Below, one piece after another: positions 40,718 through 49,508 of a DNA stretch of 64,000 nt. The position numbers and the translations under genes are program-made. This DNA is from Phenylobacterium sp. SCN 70-31 (GTDB taxonomy: Bacteria; Pseudomonadota; Alphaproteobacteria; Caulobacterales; Caulobacteraceae): positions 1 to 64,000 of the forward strand of contig NZ_MEEX01000037.1 of assembly GCF_001724605.1 (NCBI RefSeq), written 5' to 3'. Within the stretch, counting starts at the first letter, position 1. Every line of letters begins with the position of its first letter. The notes beneath the pieces are model-generated. The model made no database searches. It was not told the DNA's origin and worked only from the letters and a program-made list of their open reading frames with translations.

Positions 40718-40820
40718 GGACGACCTTCCTTCACGGACGCGCAGCCGTAGAACCGCGCATCCATCGAGGCAAGTTCACGCGGGGGCATCCCCTCCCGGCG
40801 CGAGCCGCGCCAGGTCCCGC

Positions 40821-41825
<1,005 letters not shown>

Positions 41826-42060
41826 TTAGGGGCTCGCGGGCGCTGGCGCGACCCGCCCGAGAGATTTGCGGGACGGACGGCGGCGCTTCCGGGCCGCGCA
41901 CGGCGTCCACAGCCAATCTAAGGGTCTGAAAAAAGTAGAAGAATTTTGGATTTCATCGGTCTTTCAAGTTGCCAGGCGTCAGCCGGCGTGACCAAGATCG
42001 ATCATCGGGGTGTGGGCTCTTTGGGAGCGCCGGAGACGGCGTGAGTTGGAGGGTCGAACC
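41826..42060. other. AT-richer intergenic region upstream of the PEP-CTERM gene
   Basis: 235 bases with a distinctly AT-rich centre (about 41918-41975: CTAAGGGTCTG, AAAAAAGTAGAAGAATTTTGG), unlike the flanking genes. Likely the promoter region of the plus-strand secreted protein, but no consensus boxes are certain. Confidence 0.35.
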
Positions 42061-42660
42061 TTGAAAAACGTCCTGTTGGCGGCGGCGGCCGCATTGGCGC
42101 TGTCCACCGGGGCCCACGCGGCCATCATCCCGGTTCTGGACACCGTTACGCTCGTCGGTTCGGACTACGAGTTCTCGTACAGCGGTACGCTGGCGGGCGA
42201 TCAGGGCCTGGTCGAGGGCTCCACGCTCGTGATCTTCGACTTCCTCGGCTACGTGGACGGCTCGATAAGCGCCGGAATCTATTCGGGCGATGTCGACGCC
42301 TATACCGAGAACACCTCGTTGCTGCTCCCGCCTCCGGGCCAGGACGACGATCCCCTGATCGTCAATCTGGTGTTCCGGTGGACGGGCGCCCCGTTCAATG
42401 CGAGCGGCGGTCCGTTCGGCGACGTGTCGTTCGCCGGCCTTACCGCGCGGTCCATCTATTCGGGCGTCGCGATCGACGGCTTCTCGGCGCAGGCGGTGGT
42501 CAACAACGGCGCGGCGACGGGCCTGGCGGCGTTCAATTCCGGGGAAGTCGGCGTGCCCGCCGCGCTGGTCCCCGAGCCCGCGAGCTGGGCCATGCTCATC
42601 CTGGGCTTCGGCGGCGTGGGCGCCATGATGCGCGCGCGGCGGCGGCTCGCCTTCGCCTGA
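42061..42660 (+). CDS. PEPxxWA-CTERM sorted secreted protein
   Basis: 199 residues from TTG 42061, which has GGAGG 8 bases upstream; an ATG further upstream would put an Arg-rich run before the signal peptide and is rejected. Signal peptide KNVLLAAAAALALSTGAHA, a beta-rich mature domain (VTLVGSDYEFSYSGTLAGD, LIVNLVFRWTG), and a C-terminal VPEPASWAMLILGFGGVG-type anchor with trailing arginines, the PEPxxWA-CTERM signal of the exosortase system. The protein is exported and processed at the PEP motif. No exosortase gene is in the window. Confidence 0.85.
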   Translation: MKNVLLAAAAALALSTGAHAAIIPVLDTVTLVGSDYEFSYSGTLAGDQGLVEGSTLVIFDFLGYVDGSISAGIYSGDVDAYTENTSLLLPPPGQDDDPLIVNLVFRWTGAPFNASGGPFGDVSFAGLTARSIYSGVAIDGFSAQAVVNNGAATGLAAFNSGEVGVPAALVPEPASWAMLILGFGGVGAMMRARRRLAFA

Positions 42661-42663
42661 CCG

Positions 42664-43398
42664 TCAGCCGGCGAGGCTCCGGAACCAGCGGCCCAGCATC
42701 TGCGCCTCCGCGCGCAGGCGCTGGGCGCGCTCGGCGGCCTCCTCGTCGACGCCCCATTTCTCTTCCTGGAAGGCCTCGTCCACGCGGGAGAGATCGAACG
42801 CTTCGTCCGGCGACAGCCAGCCGCGATGAAGGGCCAGCGCCAGGACGGCCGAACCGAACAGCGGCGTGCCGAAGGCCAGGCCCGCCAGCTCGAAATCGCC
42901 CAGGGCCAGAGCCAGACGGCGCACTTCGGCCAGGGTCTCCGGCGGCTGGTCGCGGTGGACGATCCCCGCACATCGCTCGAAACGCAGCCCCGCCTCCGAT
43001 TCCGCCCGGGCGAGCACCGGCTCCCAGCCGGCCCGCTGGCGCGACACCAGCGCCTCGGGGGCCTCGGCGAAATAGCAGACGAGATCCGAGGCCGCATACT
43101 GCGCCACCTGGTCGGCGACCCCTTCGCGGGCTGCCGGGATCGACTCGATCGCCGTGTTGGCGAGCCGCGTGGCGGGCATGGCGGCCATTTCGATCGTCTC
43201 GCCCTGGCCTGCCCACTCCTCGGCGACCTGTTCGGCCGCCGCGCGGGTCGGCAGGATCATCCGCATCGCCTTGGGCGTGCGCAGGTTGCGACCGTCCAGC
43301 AGCACCTGGAATCCGCCCTCGGCGTCGGCGAGGGTCACCGCCTCATAGAAGCGCCGGGGTTTCTCGGCCGGCTCATGGAAGCCTTTGCGCAGGTCCAT
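42664..43398 (-). CDS. ATP12-family F1-ATPase assembly chaperone
   Basis: 244 residues. It starts KGFHEPAEKPRRFYEAVTLADAEGGFQVLLDGRNLRTPK, the ATP12 N-terminal domain, then AEEWAGQGETIEMAAMPATRLANTAIESI and DLVCYFAEAPEALVSRQ, and ends in the C-terminal helical domain (LSPDEAFDLSRVDEAFQEEKWG). ATP12 binds the alpha subunit of F1-ATPase during assembly, conserved from alphaproteobacteria to mitochondria. AAGGGAACAC precedes ATG 43398. Next to the pseudouridine synthase gene, gap 85 bases. Confidence 0.93.
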   Translation of the reverse strand: MDLRKGFHEPAEKPRRFYEAVTLADAEGGFQVLLDGRNLRTPKAMRMILPTRAAAEQVAEEWAGQGETIEMAAMPATRLANTAIESIPAAREGVADQVAQYAASDLVCYFAEAPEALVSRQRAGWEPVLARAESEAGLRFERCAGIVHRDQPPETLAEVRRLALALGDFELAGLAFGTPLFGSAVLALALHRGWLSPDEAFDLSRVDEAFQEEKWGVDEEAAERAQRLRAEAQMLGRWFRSLAG

Positions 43399-43483
43399 GT
43401 GTTCCCTTTCGACTGGCGGCGACGGGCGCTCACATGGCGGGGAAACAGGATATCCGCAAGGCGGCGACGTTCCTTGGGCGGAT

Positions 43484-44461
43484 CTAACGCCGTCGGCGGA
43501 ATGGCTCGGGATCGGCCTCGTGCTCATCGAAGCCGAAACGCTCGAAGCCGGCCTTCAGCTCGGGGCTGATGGGGGCTTCGAGCATCAGGGTCCCGCGCGA
43601 AGGATGCGGCAGGACCAGGCGTCGGGCGTGGAGCTGGAGCCGAAGTCCCTCGGACAGACCGACCGAGGTCTCGTCGTGGTATTTCGGATCGCCCAGGATC
43701 GGATGGCCCATGGCCAGCATGTGGGCCCGGAGTTGGTGCGTGCGCCCGGTATGCGGCCAGAGCGCCATCCAGGCCGCCTTGGGACCGGCGCGGGCCAAGG
43801 TGACGAACTCGGTCTCGGCCGTCTCGGCGCGCTCGTCCCGGGGATCGACGGGGACCATCATCTCGCGGTCGCCCACCCCGCGCTTGGCCAGCGGCAGGTC
43901 GAGGACGCCGTCGCCCGGCTTCGGGAAGCCCGCCACGATGGCCCAGTAGGTCTTCTGCGCCCGCCGCCGTGCGAACGCCCCGGCCAGCTTCGCCGCCGCG
44001 CCGGGGGTCTTGCCCAGCACCAGCACGCCCGATGTGTCGCGGTCCAGGCGGTGGACCAGCCGGGGCCGCTCCAGCCCCTCGCCCCACGCCGACAACAGAC
44101 GGTCGACGTGCCTGTTCGTCTTCGTTCCGCCCTGGACCGCCAGGCCCGACGGCTTGTTCAGCGCGAGGACCTCCTCGTCCTCGTAGATCACCAGGCTCCG
44201 GGCGAAGGCGACGTCGCGGTCGGGAAGCCGCCCCTTCTCCTGCGGCGGCGGCGCATCGGGCAGCGGGGGCACACGCACCTGGCTTCCGGCCGTGAGCCGC
44301 GTGTCGGGCTTGGCGCGGGCGCCGTCCACCCGGATCTGTCCCGATCGGGTCAGCTTCTGGATCTGGATATGGTTCAGGTGCGGCCAGCGACGCTTGAACC
44401 ACCGGTCCAGGCGCACCCCCTCCTCGCCCTTGTCGACGTAGAGCGTCCGGACCTCCTTCAC
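43484..44461 (-). CDS. rluC: RluC/RluD-type 23S rRNA pseudouridine synthase
   Basis: 325 residues from GTG 44461, overlapping the crcB stop by GTGA. An N-terminal S4 RNA-binding domain (about 10-75: GVRLDRWFKRRWPHLNHIQIQKLTRSGQIRVDG in parts) precedes the synthase domain with LNKPSGLAVQGG, the catalytic Asp in RPRLVHRLDRDTSGVLVLGK, and HTGRTHQLRAHM. It isomerises specific uridines in large-subunit rRNA. RluC is the closest subfamily by layout, but RluD is not excluded. Confidence 0.9.
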   Translation of the reverse strand: MKEVRTLYVDKGEEGVRLDRWFKRRWPHLNHIQIQKLTRSGQIRVDGARAKPDTRLTAGSQVRVPPLPDAPPPQEKGRLPDRDVAFARSLVIYEDEEVLALNKPSGLAVQGGTKTNRHVDRLLSAWGEGLERPRLVHRLDRDTSGVLVLGKTPGAAAKLAGAFARRRAQKTYWAIVAGFPKPGDGVLDLPLAKRGVGDREMMVPVDPRDERAETAETEFVTLARAGPKAAWMALWPHTGRTHQLRAHMLAMGHPILGDPKYHDETSVGLSEGLRLQLHARRLVLPHPSRGTLMLEAPISPELKAGFERFGFDEHEADPEPFRRRR

Positions 44462-44841
44462 GCCATCCACCGCCGCATGAGCATCAGGCCCGCGAACAGC
44501 GCCGCGACCGACAGGACCACCGACATCAGGCTGTACGCGAAAGCCTGGCCCCACGCCCGCCGCTCGATCATCAGCGCCACCTCGAGCGAGAAGGCCGAGA
44601 AGGTGGTGAAGCCGCCCAGCACGCCCACGCCCAGCAGCACCCGCCACTTCTCCTGATCGGCCCCGCCTCGCAGCGCCAGCACCCCCGCCAGCACGCCCAT
44701 GAGGAACCCGCCGATCACGTTGGCCGCGAACGTGCCATAGGGCCACGCCGAGCCCAGCGTCCGCATCGCCTGAACGCCCAGGAGATAGCGCGCCGTCGCG
44801 CCCACCGCCCCACCGCCGGCCACCAGTAGAAGTGTCTGCAT
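44458..44841 (-). CDS. crcB: CrcB/Fluc fluoride exporter
   Basis: 127 residues with four membrane helices. Diagnostic segments are GGAVGATARYLLG near the start, GTFAANVIGGFLMGVLAG (the conserved Asn) and GVLGGFTTFSAFSLE (the Thr/Ser and Phe fluoride track), ending in a fourth helix. Forms a dual-topology dimer that lets fluoride leave the cytoplasm. No fluoride riboswitch was recognised upstream. Translationally coupled to rluC. Confidence 0.94.
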   Translation of the reverse strand: MQTLLLVAGGGAVGATARYLLGVQAMRTLGSAWPYGTFAANVIGGFLMGVLAGVLALRGGADQEKWRVLLGVGVLGGFTTFSAFSLEVALMIERRAWGQAFAYSLMSVVLSVAALFAGLMLMRRWMA

Positions 44842-44898
44842 GCGGCCATCGTTATGCTCGGCAACGGTTCCTTTGCCAACGTGGGTCAGGCTGCCGTC

Positions 44899-46146
44899 AT
44901 GTCGGACGCCCCCGTCGACACGCCGATCACGCGCATCAGCGCCAAGACCGCCTCCACGGTGCTGGAGCGGCTGGCCGGTTCCGACCGCCTGGAGCGGGGC
45001 GGTGTGTTCGTGATCAGCGTCGAGGCCATCCGCGAACGTTCGGGCGATCGCTGGGACAAGAAGCGGGACGACGTCTGGGGCTACATGGCCCGGAAGCTGA
45101 ACGAGTACCTGTCCTACCAGGACATCCACCATCAACTGAGCGACACGGACGTCCTGGTCGCCATGACCACCGAGGACGGGGTCGCCGCCCAGGCCGTGGG
45201 CATGCGGGTGCTGGAAGAGGTGCTGGAGTTCTTCCTGGGCTCGGCCGACCGCCGCGACATCCGCATCAGGGCGGTGACCAGGATCGACGGCGACTACCTG
45301 AGCTGCGCCGACGTCGACCCCGAGGCGATCGCCGCAGCCCGGTCCAGCGCCACCCCGGCCGAGCCCGCGCCGGCCTTCTCGCCCTACCGGAGTCGCGTCA
45401 GCGCCGAGCGCGAGCGCGAGCGGAACCCCGTGTCGTTCGTGGCCTTCAACGGCCAGGCGATCCAGATCGACTTCGCGCTGGAGCACGTGGTGAGCCTGCG
45501 CCACGGCGTCACCGCGGTGCTCCGGATCGAACCGACCGTCACCTTCCGCGACACCGGCGAGGTGATTCCGGTCCGCAAGTTCGGCCGGCTGGCCGACGAG
45601 GACATGCTGGCCATCGACCGCGCCACCCTGGCCTTCGGCGGGCTGTTCCTGCCCGAGGACGCGCGCAAGCAGCCGCCCGTCATCCTGCCCGTCTCGTTCC
45701 GGACGATGGGCGGGCGCAAGGGCCGCCACCTCCTGCTCAATGTGCCGGGCGCATCGAACGAGAAGGTGCGTCAGGGCGCGATGCTGGAGTTCATCGACGT
45801 GGAGCGGGGCACGCCCTCGGGCCGCCTGGTCGAGGTGGTCAGTCTGGTGGGCGGGATCACCCGGGGCGTCCTGGCGCGCCTCCAGCCGAACCGAGAGGCT
45901 CTGGGACCCGTGAGCGGCGCCCGCTTCAACGGCCTCGTCGCCGACTTCGCCGACCTGGGTCTGCCAGACGCCCGGCTGGAAACCTTCATGCGGTCGATGG
46001 CGCACCAGATGCGGGGCAAGGCGCCGGCCCTGATCGCCCAGGGCCTGGCCGAACGAATCCACTTCGAGATGGCCGACGACGCGGGATTCACCCACGCCGC
46101 CATTCGCGCCGCACCCGGTGACGTCACTCGGCGCGACGTAGCCTGA
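44899..46146 (+). CDS. Degenerate GGDEF/EAL-like protein, unrecognised family
   Basis: 415 residues from ATG 44899. Residues about 25-140 have the rhythm of a GGDEF domain (GGVFVISVEAI, DDVWGYMARKLNEYLSYQDIHHQLSDTDVLVAM) but no GGDEF motif. Residues about 185-410 follow EAL-domain spacing (SLRHGVTAVLRIEPTV at the EAL strand position, LPVSFRTM, GRLVEVVSLVGGITRGVLARL, PALIAQGLAERIHF, DDAGFTHAAI) but lack the Glu-Ala-Leu and DDFGTG catalytic residues. It is therefore likely enzymatically dead and, at most, a binding or scaffold protein. Divergent from crcB with 57 bases between starts. Assignment is by eye and uncertain. Confidence 0.55.
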   Translation: MSDAPVDTPITRISAKTASTVLERLAGSDRLERGGVFVISVEAIRERSGDRWDKKRDDVWGYMARKLNEYLSYQDIHHQLSDTDVLVAMTTEDGVAAQAVGMRVLEEVLEFFLGSADRRDIRIRAVTRIDGDYLSCADVDPEAIAAARSSATPAEPAPAFSPYRSRVSAERERERNPVSFVAFNGQAIQIDFALEHVVSLRHGVTAVLRIEPTVTFRDTGEVIPVRKFGRLADEDMLAIDRATLAFGGLFLPEDARKQPPVILPVSFRTMGGRKGRHLLLNVPGASNEKVRQGAMLEFIDVERGTPSGRLVEVVSLVGGITRGVLARLQPNREALGPVSGARFNGLVADFADLGLPDARLETFMRSMAHQMRGKAPALIAQGLAERIHFEMADDAGFTHAAIRAAPGDVTRRDVA

Positions 46147-46155
46147 CGGAAATCG

Positions 46156-46641
46156 CTAGACGCGCGCGCCCAGCGTGCCTCGCAGCGCGCGGGCGTCGTA
46201 GACGTCGGCGTCGCGCGGCGGCGCGCCGCGGCCCATGACGACCTCGACGGTCGACGCGACAGCCGGGCCGCCGCCCAGGTTGAAGCTGGTGCCGACGCCC
46301 ACGCCGACGCCGCTGCGCCAGCCGTAGTTTCCACCGCCCACGCCGACCCCGACCCGCGGGCTGTTGTCTGGACGGCCCTCCATGAAGCGGTCCGAGACAC
46401 GGAACCAGTCGTAGCCCTCGGCGATGGCCAGGTCGGCGGCCCGCAGCAGGGCGTAGTCCTGCACCTGGGCCGGGGGCGCGCCGGGACCGCCCTGGAACGT
46501 GACGCGGTAGCGGCCGGGTTCGATGCGGTATTCGCGATAGCCCACCGCGCCGGGCCCGGCGGCCGGCTGGTAGAGCGTCGGCGCCGTGGCGCAGGCGGCG
46601 AGACTCAGCGCCGCGACGAGAACGAGGATGGGGCGAAGCAT
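46156..46641 (-). CDS. CC0125/CC1285-family lipoprotein
   Basis: 161 residues. Signal and lipobox LAACAT (Cys17). The mature part has QPAAGPGAVGYREYRIEPGRYRVTFQG and RAADLAIAEGYDWFRV, the pattern of the CC0125/CC1285 lipoprotein family of Caulobacterales and relatives. A glycine-rich stretch (GVGVGGGNYGWRSGVGVGVG) follows, then a short ordered end. Function unknown; outer or inner membrane anchored. Confidence 0.85.
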   Translation of the reverse strand: MLRPILVLVAALSLAACATAPTLYQPAAGPGAVGYREYRIEPGRYRVTFQGGPGAPPAQVQDYALLRAADLAIAEGYDWFRVSDRFMEGRPDNSPRVGVGVGGGNYGWRSGVGVGVGTSFNLGGGPAVASTVEVVMGRGAPPRDADVYDARALRGTLGARV

Positions 46642-46740
46642 GTGGCGATCCGAAGCGTGGCAGGCGTCCCTCGTCGCCCTTCTAGACCGAAACGGAGCAT
46701 CTGGCGCGGCCGTTCCACGCCACGGCCCCGGACGCGGAGT

Positions 46741-47490
46741 TCAGGCCAGTCCGAGGGCCGTCGCCAGGGCCGTCATGTCCGCCGGAGGGGGCGCCTCCAG
46801 CCGCCTGCGCCCGCCGGCCGGGTGTGGAAACTCCAGCGCGGCCGCGTGCAGCATCAGGCGGGGAACCGGGTGTCCGTCGACCACCAGCGCGCCCCCGTAG
46901 CGCGCATCGCCGGCGATCGGCCGGCCGATGGACGCCAGGTGGACCCGGAGCTGGTGCATCCGCCCCGTCTCGGGCGACAACTCCAGCAGGGCCGCGCCTT
47001 CGCCTGCCGCGCGGGCGCGATAGCGCGAGACCGCGGTCTCGGCGTCGGGATGGCCGGCGTCGCAGGGGCGCATGAAGGCCTCGCGACCCTGCTCGTCGCG
47101 GCGCAGCGGCTGGTCGATGACCCCGGACCTCGGCTCGGGCGCCCCAGGCGTCACGATGGCGAGATAGTGCTTGGCCACCTTGCGCGCCATCAGCGCCTTG
47201 CCGAGAAAGCCGGCCGCGGGCTTGGTCTTCGCGGTCAGGATGACGCCCGAGGTGTCGCGATCCAGCCTGTGGATGAGGCGTGGCCGCGCCTTGCCCGGTC
47301 TGGCGAACGCCCACAGCAGCTCGTCCAGGGTGTGGACCTGGCCCCGCCCGCCCTGGCTGGAGAGGCCCGGCGGCTTGTTCAGGGCCAGGATCTCGGAGTC
47401 CTCGTACAGCACCAGGCCGCGGACGAAGGCGATCTCCTCCGGACTCAGGGCGACGGGCTTGGGGACGACAGGCTTGGGATGGGGCTTCAC
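46741..47490 (-). CDS. RluA-family pseudouridine synthase without S4 domain
   Basis: 249 residues from GTG 47490. The synthase domain has LNKPPGLSSQGG, catalytic RPRLIHRLDRDTSGVILTAK, KHYLAIVTP and ETGRMHQLRVHLAS. There is no S4 domain, unlike the RluC homologue 2.3 kb away, so the substrate is likely a different rRNA or tRNA site. It begins 10 bases after the stop of the small membrane-protein gene, suggesting an operon with it. Confidence 0.9.
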   Translation of the reverse strand: MKPHPKPVVPKPVALSPEEIAFVRGLVLYEDSEILALNKPPGLSSQGGRGQVHTLDELLWAFARPGKARPRLIHRLDRDTSGVILTAKTKPAAGFLGKALMARKVAKHYLAIVTPGAPEPRSGVIDQPLRRDEQGREAFMRPCDAGHPDAETAVSRYRARAAGEGAALLELSPETGRMHQLRVHLASIGRPIAGDARYGGALVVDGHPVPRLMLHAAALEFPHPAGGRRRLEAPPPADMTALATALGLA

Positions 47491-47499
47491 CCGCCGGGC

Positions 47500-47952
47500 T
47501 TAGCGGAGAACACCCCGCGCCGTCATCCGCCGTGCGTAGAGGGCGAAGAGGATCAGGCTCACGCCCACCATCACATTGATCGCCGCCCCCGACGGCCCCA
47601 TCACCTCGCCGCCAGTCGAGAGGAGGTGCGTGTAGATCATCGAGCCGACGAAGCCGGCGATCGAGAGCAAGAAGGCGTGGAACGCCCATTTCGAGCGCAG
47701 AAGGAGGAGCAGCGACCCGGCCAGGGCGGCCCAGACACCGATAGCCCAGGCGGCGGTCATCCAGGCCGGCCCGCCGGTGGTGAAGGCGATCTGCGCCTCG
47801 GTCATGCCGGCGCTGCGCAGAAAGGCTTCGCCCTGGAGATGGGTCAGCAGATAGCCGAACGCCCCGTAGCCGTTCCACAGCACCGCCACCGCCCCCACAA
47901 GCCACAGATGCCAGGGGGCCGCCTCGCGCGGCTTATCCATGGACTCGGTCAT
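47500..47952 (-). CDS. Small four-helix membrane protein
   Basis: 150 residues with four hydrophobic helices (about 17-40, 68-88, 92-112 and 122-142). Conserved-looking features are WNGYGAFGYLLTHLQGEAFLR and the TEAQIAF segment, seen in small Caulobacter membrane proteins sometimes labelled sugar transporters without evidence. I assign no function. Upstream start MTESMDK or MDK, four codons apart. Confidence 0.75.
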   Translation of the reverse strand: MTESMDKPREAAPWHLWLVGAVAVLWNGYGAFGYLLTHLQGEAFLRSAGMTEAQIAFTTGGPAWMTAAWAIGVWAALAGSLLLLLRSKWAFHAFLLSIAGFVGSMIYTHLLSTGGEVMGPSGAAINVMVGVSLILFALYARRMTARGVLR

Positions 47953-48151
47953 GTCTGATCCTCCCGGCTCGCGGCGAGGCTAGGCCCGACGCGAAGGGAA
48001 AACAATGTTCTCCCGGAAAGCGCCGTCAGTTCCGTCCTGCAACCGCGAGCGCGGGATCACAGCGTCGCCGTCCACGCTCGTCCGCGTTTTCCGGGGTTCC
48101 TCGGAATTCGAGAGGCGCCGCTTCGCGTCTCGCCCCGCCGGCGCCTCCGCC
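47953..48151. other. Intergenic region with an inverted copy of the 33.6 kb repeat
   Basis: 199 bases between the membrane protein and rarA, without a credible ORF. Positions 48107-48127 are the exact reverse complement of 33641-33661, and the surrounding GC-rich palindromic composition is the same. Confidence 0.5.
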
Positions 48152-49456
48152 CTAACCGCCCCTTTCGCGCCGAAGCGCCGCCCAGCGGTCGAGGCGTTCC
48201 TTGACGCGGGCCTCGGCGCCCTCGCCGCGGGGCTCGTAGAAGCGGCGGCGCGGCATGCCGTCGGGGAAGTAGTTCTGGCCCGAGAAACCCTCGGCCGTGT
48301 CGTGGTCGTAGGCGTAGCCCTTGCCGTAACCCAGGTCCTTCATCAGCCGGGTCGGCGCGTTGCGGATGTGGGCCGGCGGCATCAGCGAACCGGTATCCTT
48401 CGCCGCCTTCATGGCCGCGCCGAAGGCCTTGTAGACCGCGTTCGACTTGGGCGCGGCCGCGAGGTGGACGACCACCTGGGCCAGGGCGATCTCGCCCTCG
48501 GGACTGCCGAGGAAGTCGTAGGTCTCCTTGGCGGCGTTGGCGAGCACCAGCGACATCGGATCGGCCGCGCCGATGTCCTCGGCCGCCGCGCGGACCAGGC
48601 GACGCGCGATGAACAGCGGGTCCTCGCCACCCGCCAGCATCCGCGCCAGCCAGTACAGCGCCGCGTCAGGATCGGAGCCGCGGATCGACTTATGCAGCGC
48701 CGAGATGAGGTTGTAGTGCTCCTCCCGGTCCTTGTCGTAGGCAGGGCTGCGCTTCTGGAGGATCTGGCCCAGTTCGGCGATGGTGAGCGGCTTTGCCGAG
48801 GCGATGTTGAACAGGGTTTCGGCCAGGGTCAGCAGGTAGCGGCCGTCCCCATCGGCCATGTTGACCAGCGCCTGCCGCGCATCGGCCTCCAGGGGCAGCG
48901 GACGGTCCTCCTGCACCTCGGCCTTGGCCAGCAGGCCGTCCAGCGCCGCATCGTCCAGGCGCTTGAGCACATAGACCTGACAGCGCGATAGCAGCGCGCC
49001 GTTCAACTCGAACGAGGGGTTCTCGGTGGTCGCGCCCACGAGGGTGACGATCCCCTCCTCCACGAACGGCAGGAAACCGTCCTGCTGGGCGCGGTTGAAG
49101 CGGTGGATCTCGTCCACGAACAGCAGGGTGGCCTGGCCCGCCAACCGCCGCGTCCGCGCCTGTTCGAACGCCTTCTTGAGGTCGGCGACACCCGAGAAGA
49201 CCGCCGAGAGTTGCTGGAACTCGTAGCCCGCCGCCTTGGCCAGCAGGCGGGCGATGGTTGTCTTGCCGGTGCCGGGCGGCCCCCACAGGATCATGGACGA
49301 CAGCCGGCGCGCGGCGGCCATGCGTCCGATCGGACCCTCGGCGCCCAGCAGGTGGTCCTGGCCCACCACTTCGTCCAGCGATTGCGGGCGCAGCCGGTCG
49401 GCCAGCGGCGCGGGCTGCGCCGGCGTCAGTCCCGCGGCTTCGAAGAGGTCGGCCAT
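48152..49456 (-). CDS. rarA: RarA/MgsA replication-associated AAA+ ATPase
   Basis: 434 residues. The AAA+ module has Walker A WGPPGTGKTTIARLLA, Walker B LLFVDEIHRFNRAQQD and sensor GATTENPSFELN with SRCQVYVL arginine-finger region. The C-terminal part (SLVLANAAKETYDFLGSPEGEIALAQVVVHLAAAPKSNAVY in parts, HIRNAPTRLMKDLGYGKGYAYDHD) is diagnostic of RarA/WRNIP1. It acts with SSB and RecA at stalled replication forks. Standard length and start MADLFEAAGLTPAQPAPLADRL. Confidence 0.96.
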   Translation of the reverse strand: MADLFEAAGLTPAQPAPLADRLRPQSLDEVVGQDHLLGAEGPIGRMAAARRLSSMILWGPPGTGKTTIARLLAKAAGYEFQQLSAVFSGVADLKKAFEQARTRRLAGQATLLFVDEIHRFNRAQQDGFLPFVEEGIVTLVGATTENPSFELNGALLSRCQVYVLKRLDDAALDGLLAKAEVQEDRPLPLEADARQALVNMADGDGRYLLTLAETLFNIASAKPLTIAELGQILQKRSPAYDKDREEHYNLISALHKSIRGSDPDAALYWLARMLAGGEDPLFIARRLVRAAAEDIGAADPMSLVLANAAKETYDFLGSPEGEIALAQVVVHLAAAPKSNAVYKAFGAAMKAAKDTGSLMPPAHIRNAPTRLMKDLGYGKGYAYDHDTAEGFSGQNYFPDGMPRRRFYEPRGEGAEARVKERLDRWAALRRERGG

Positions 49457-49508
49457 GCCCAGGGGTGTAGCACGCCCCGCGGCGGCGTCGACGCCGCCGT
49501 CGACACCA

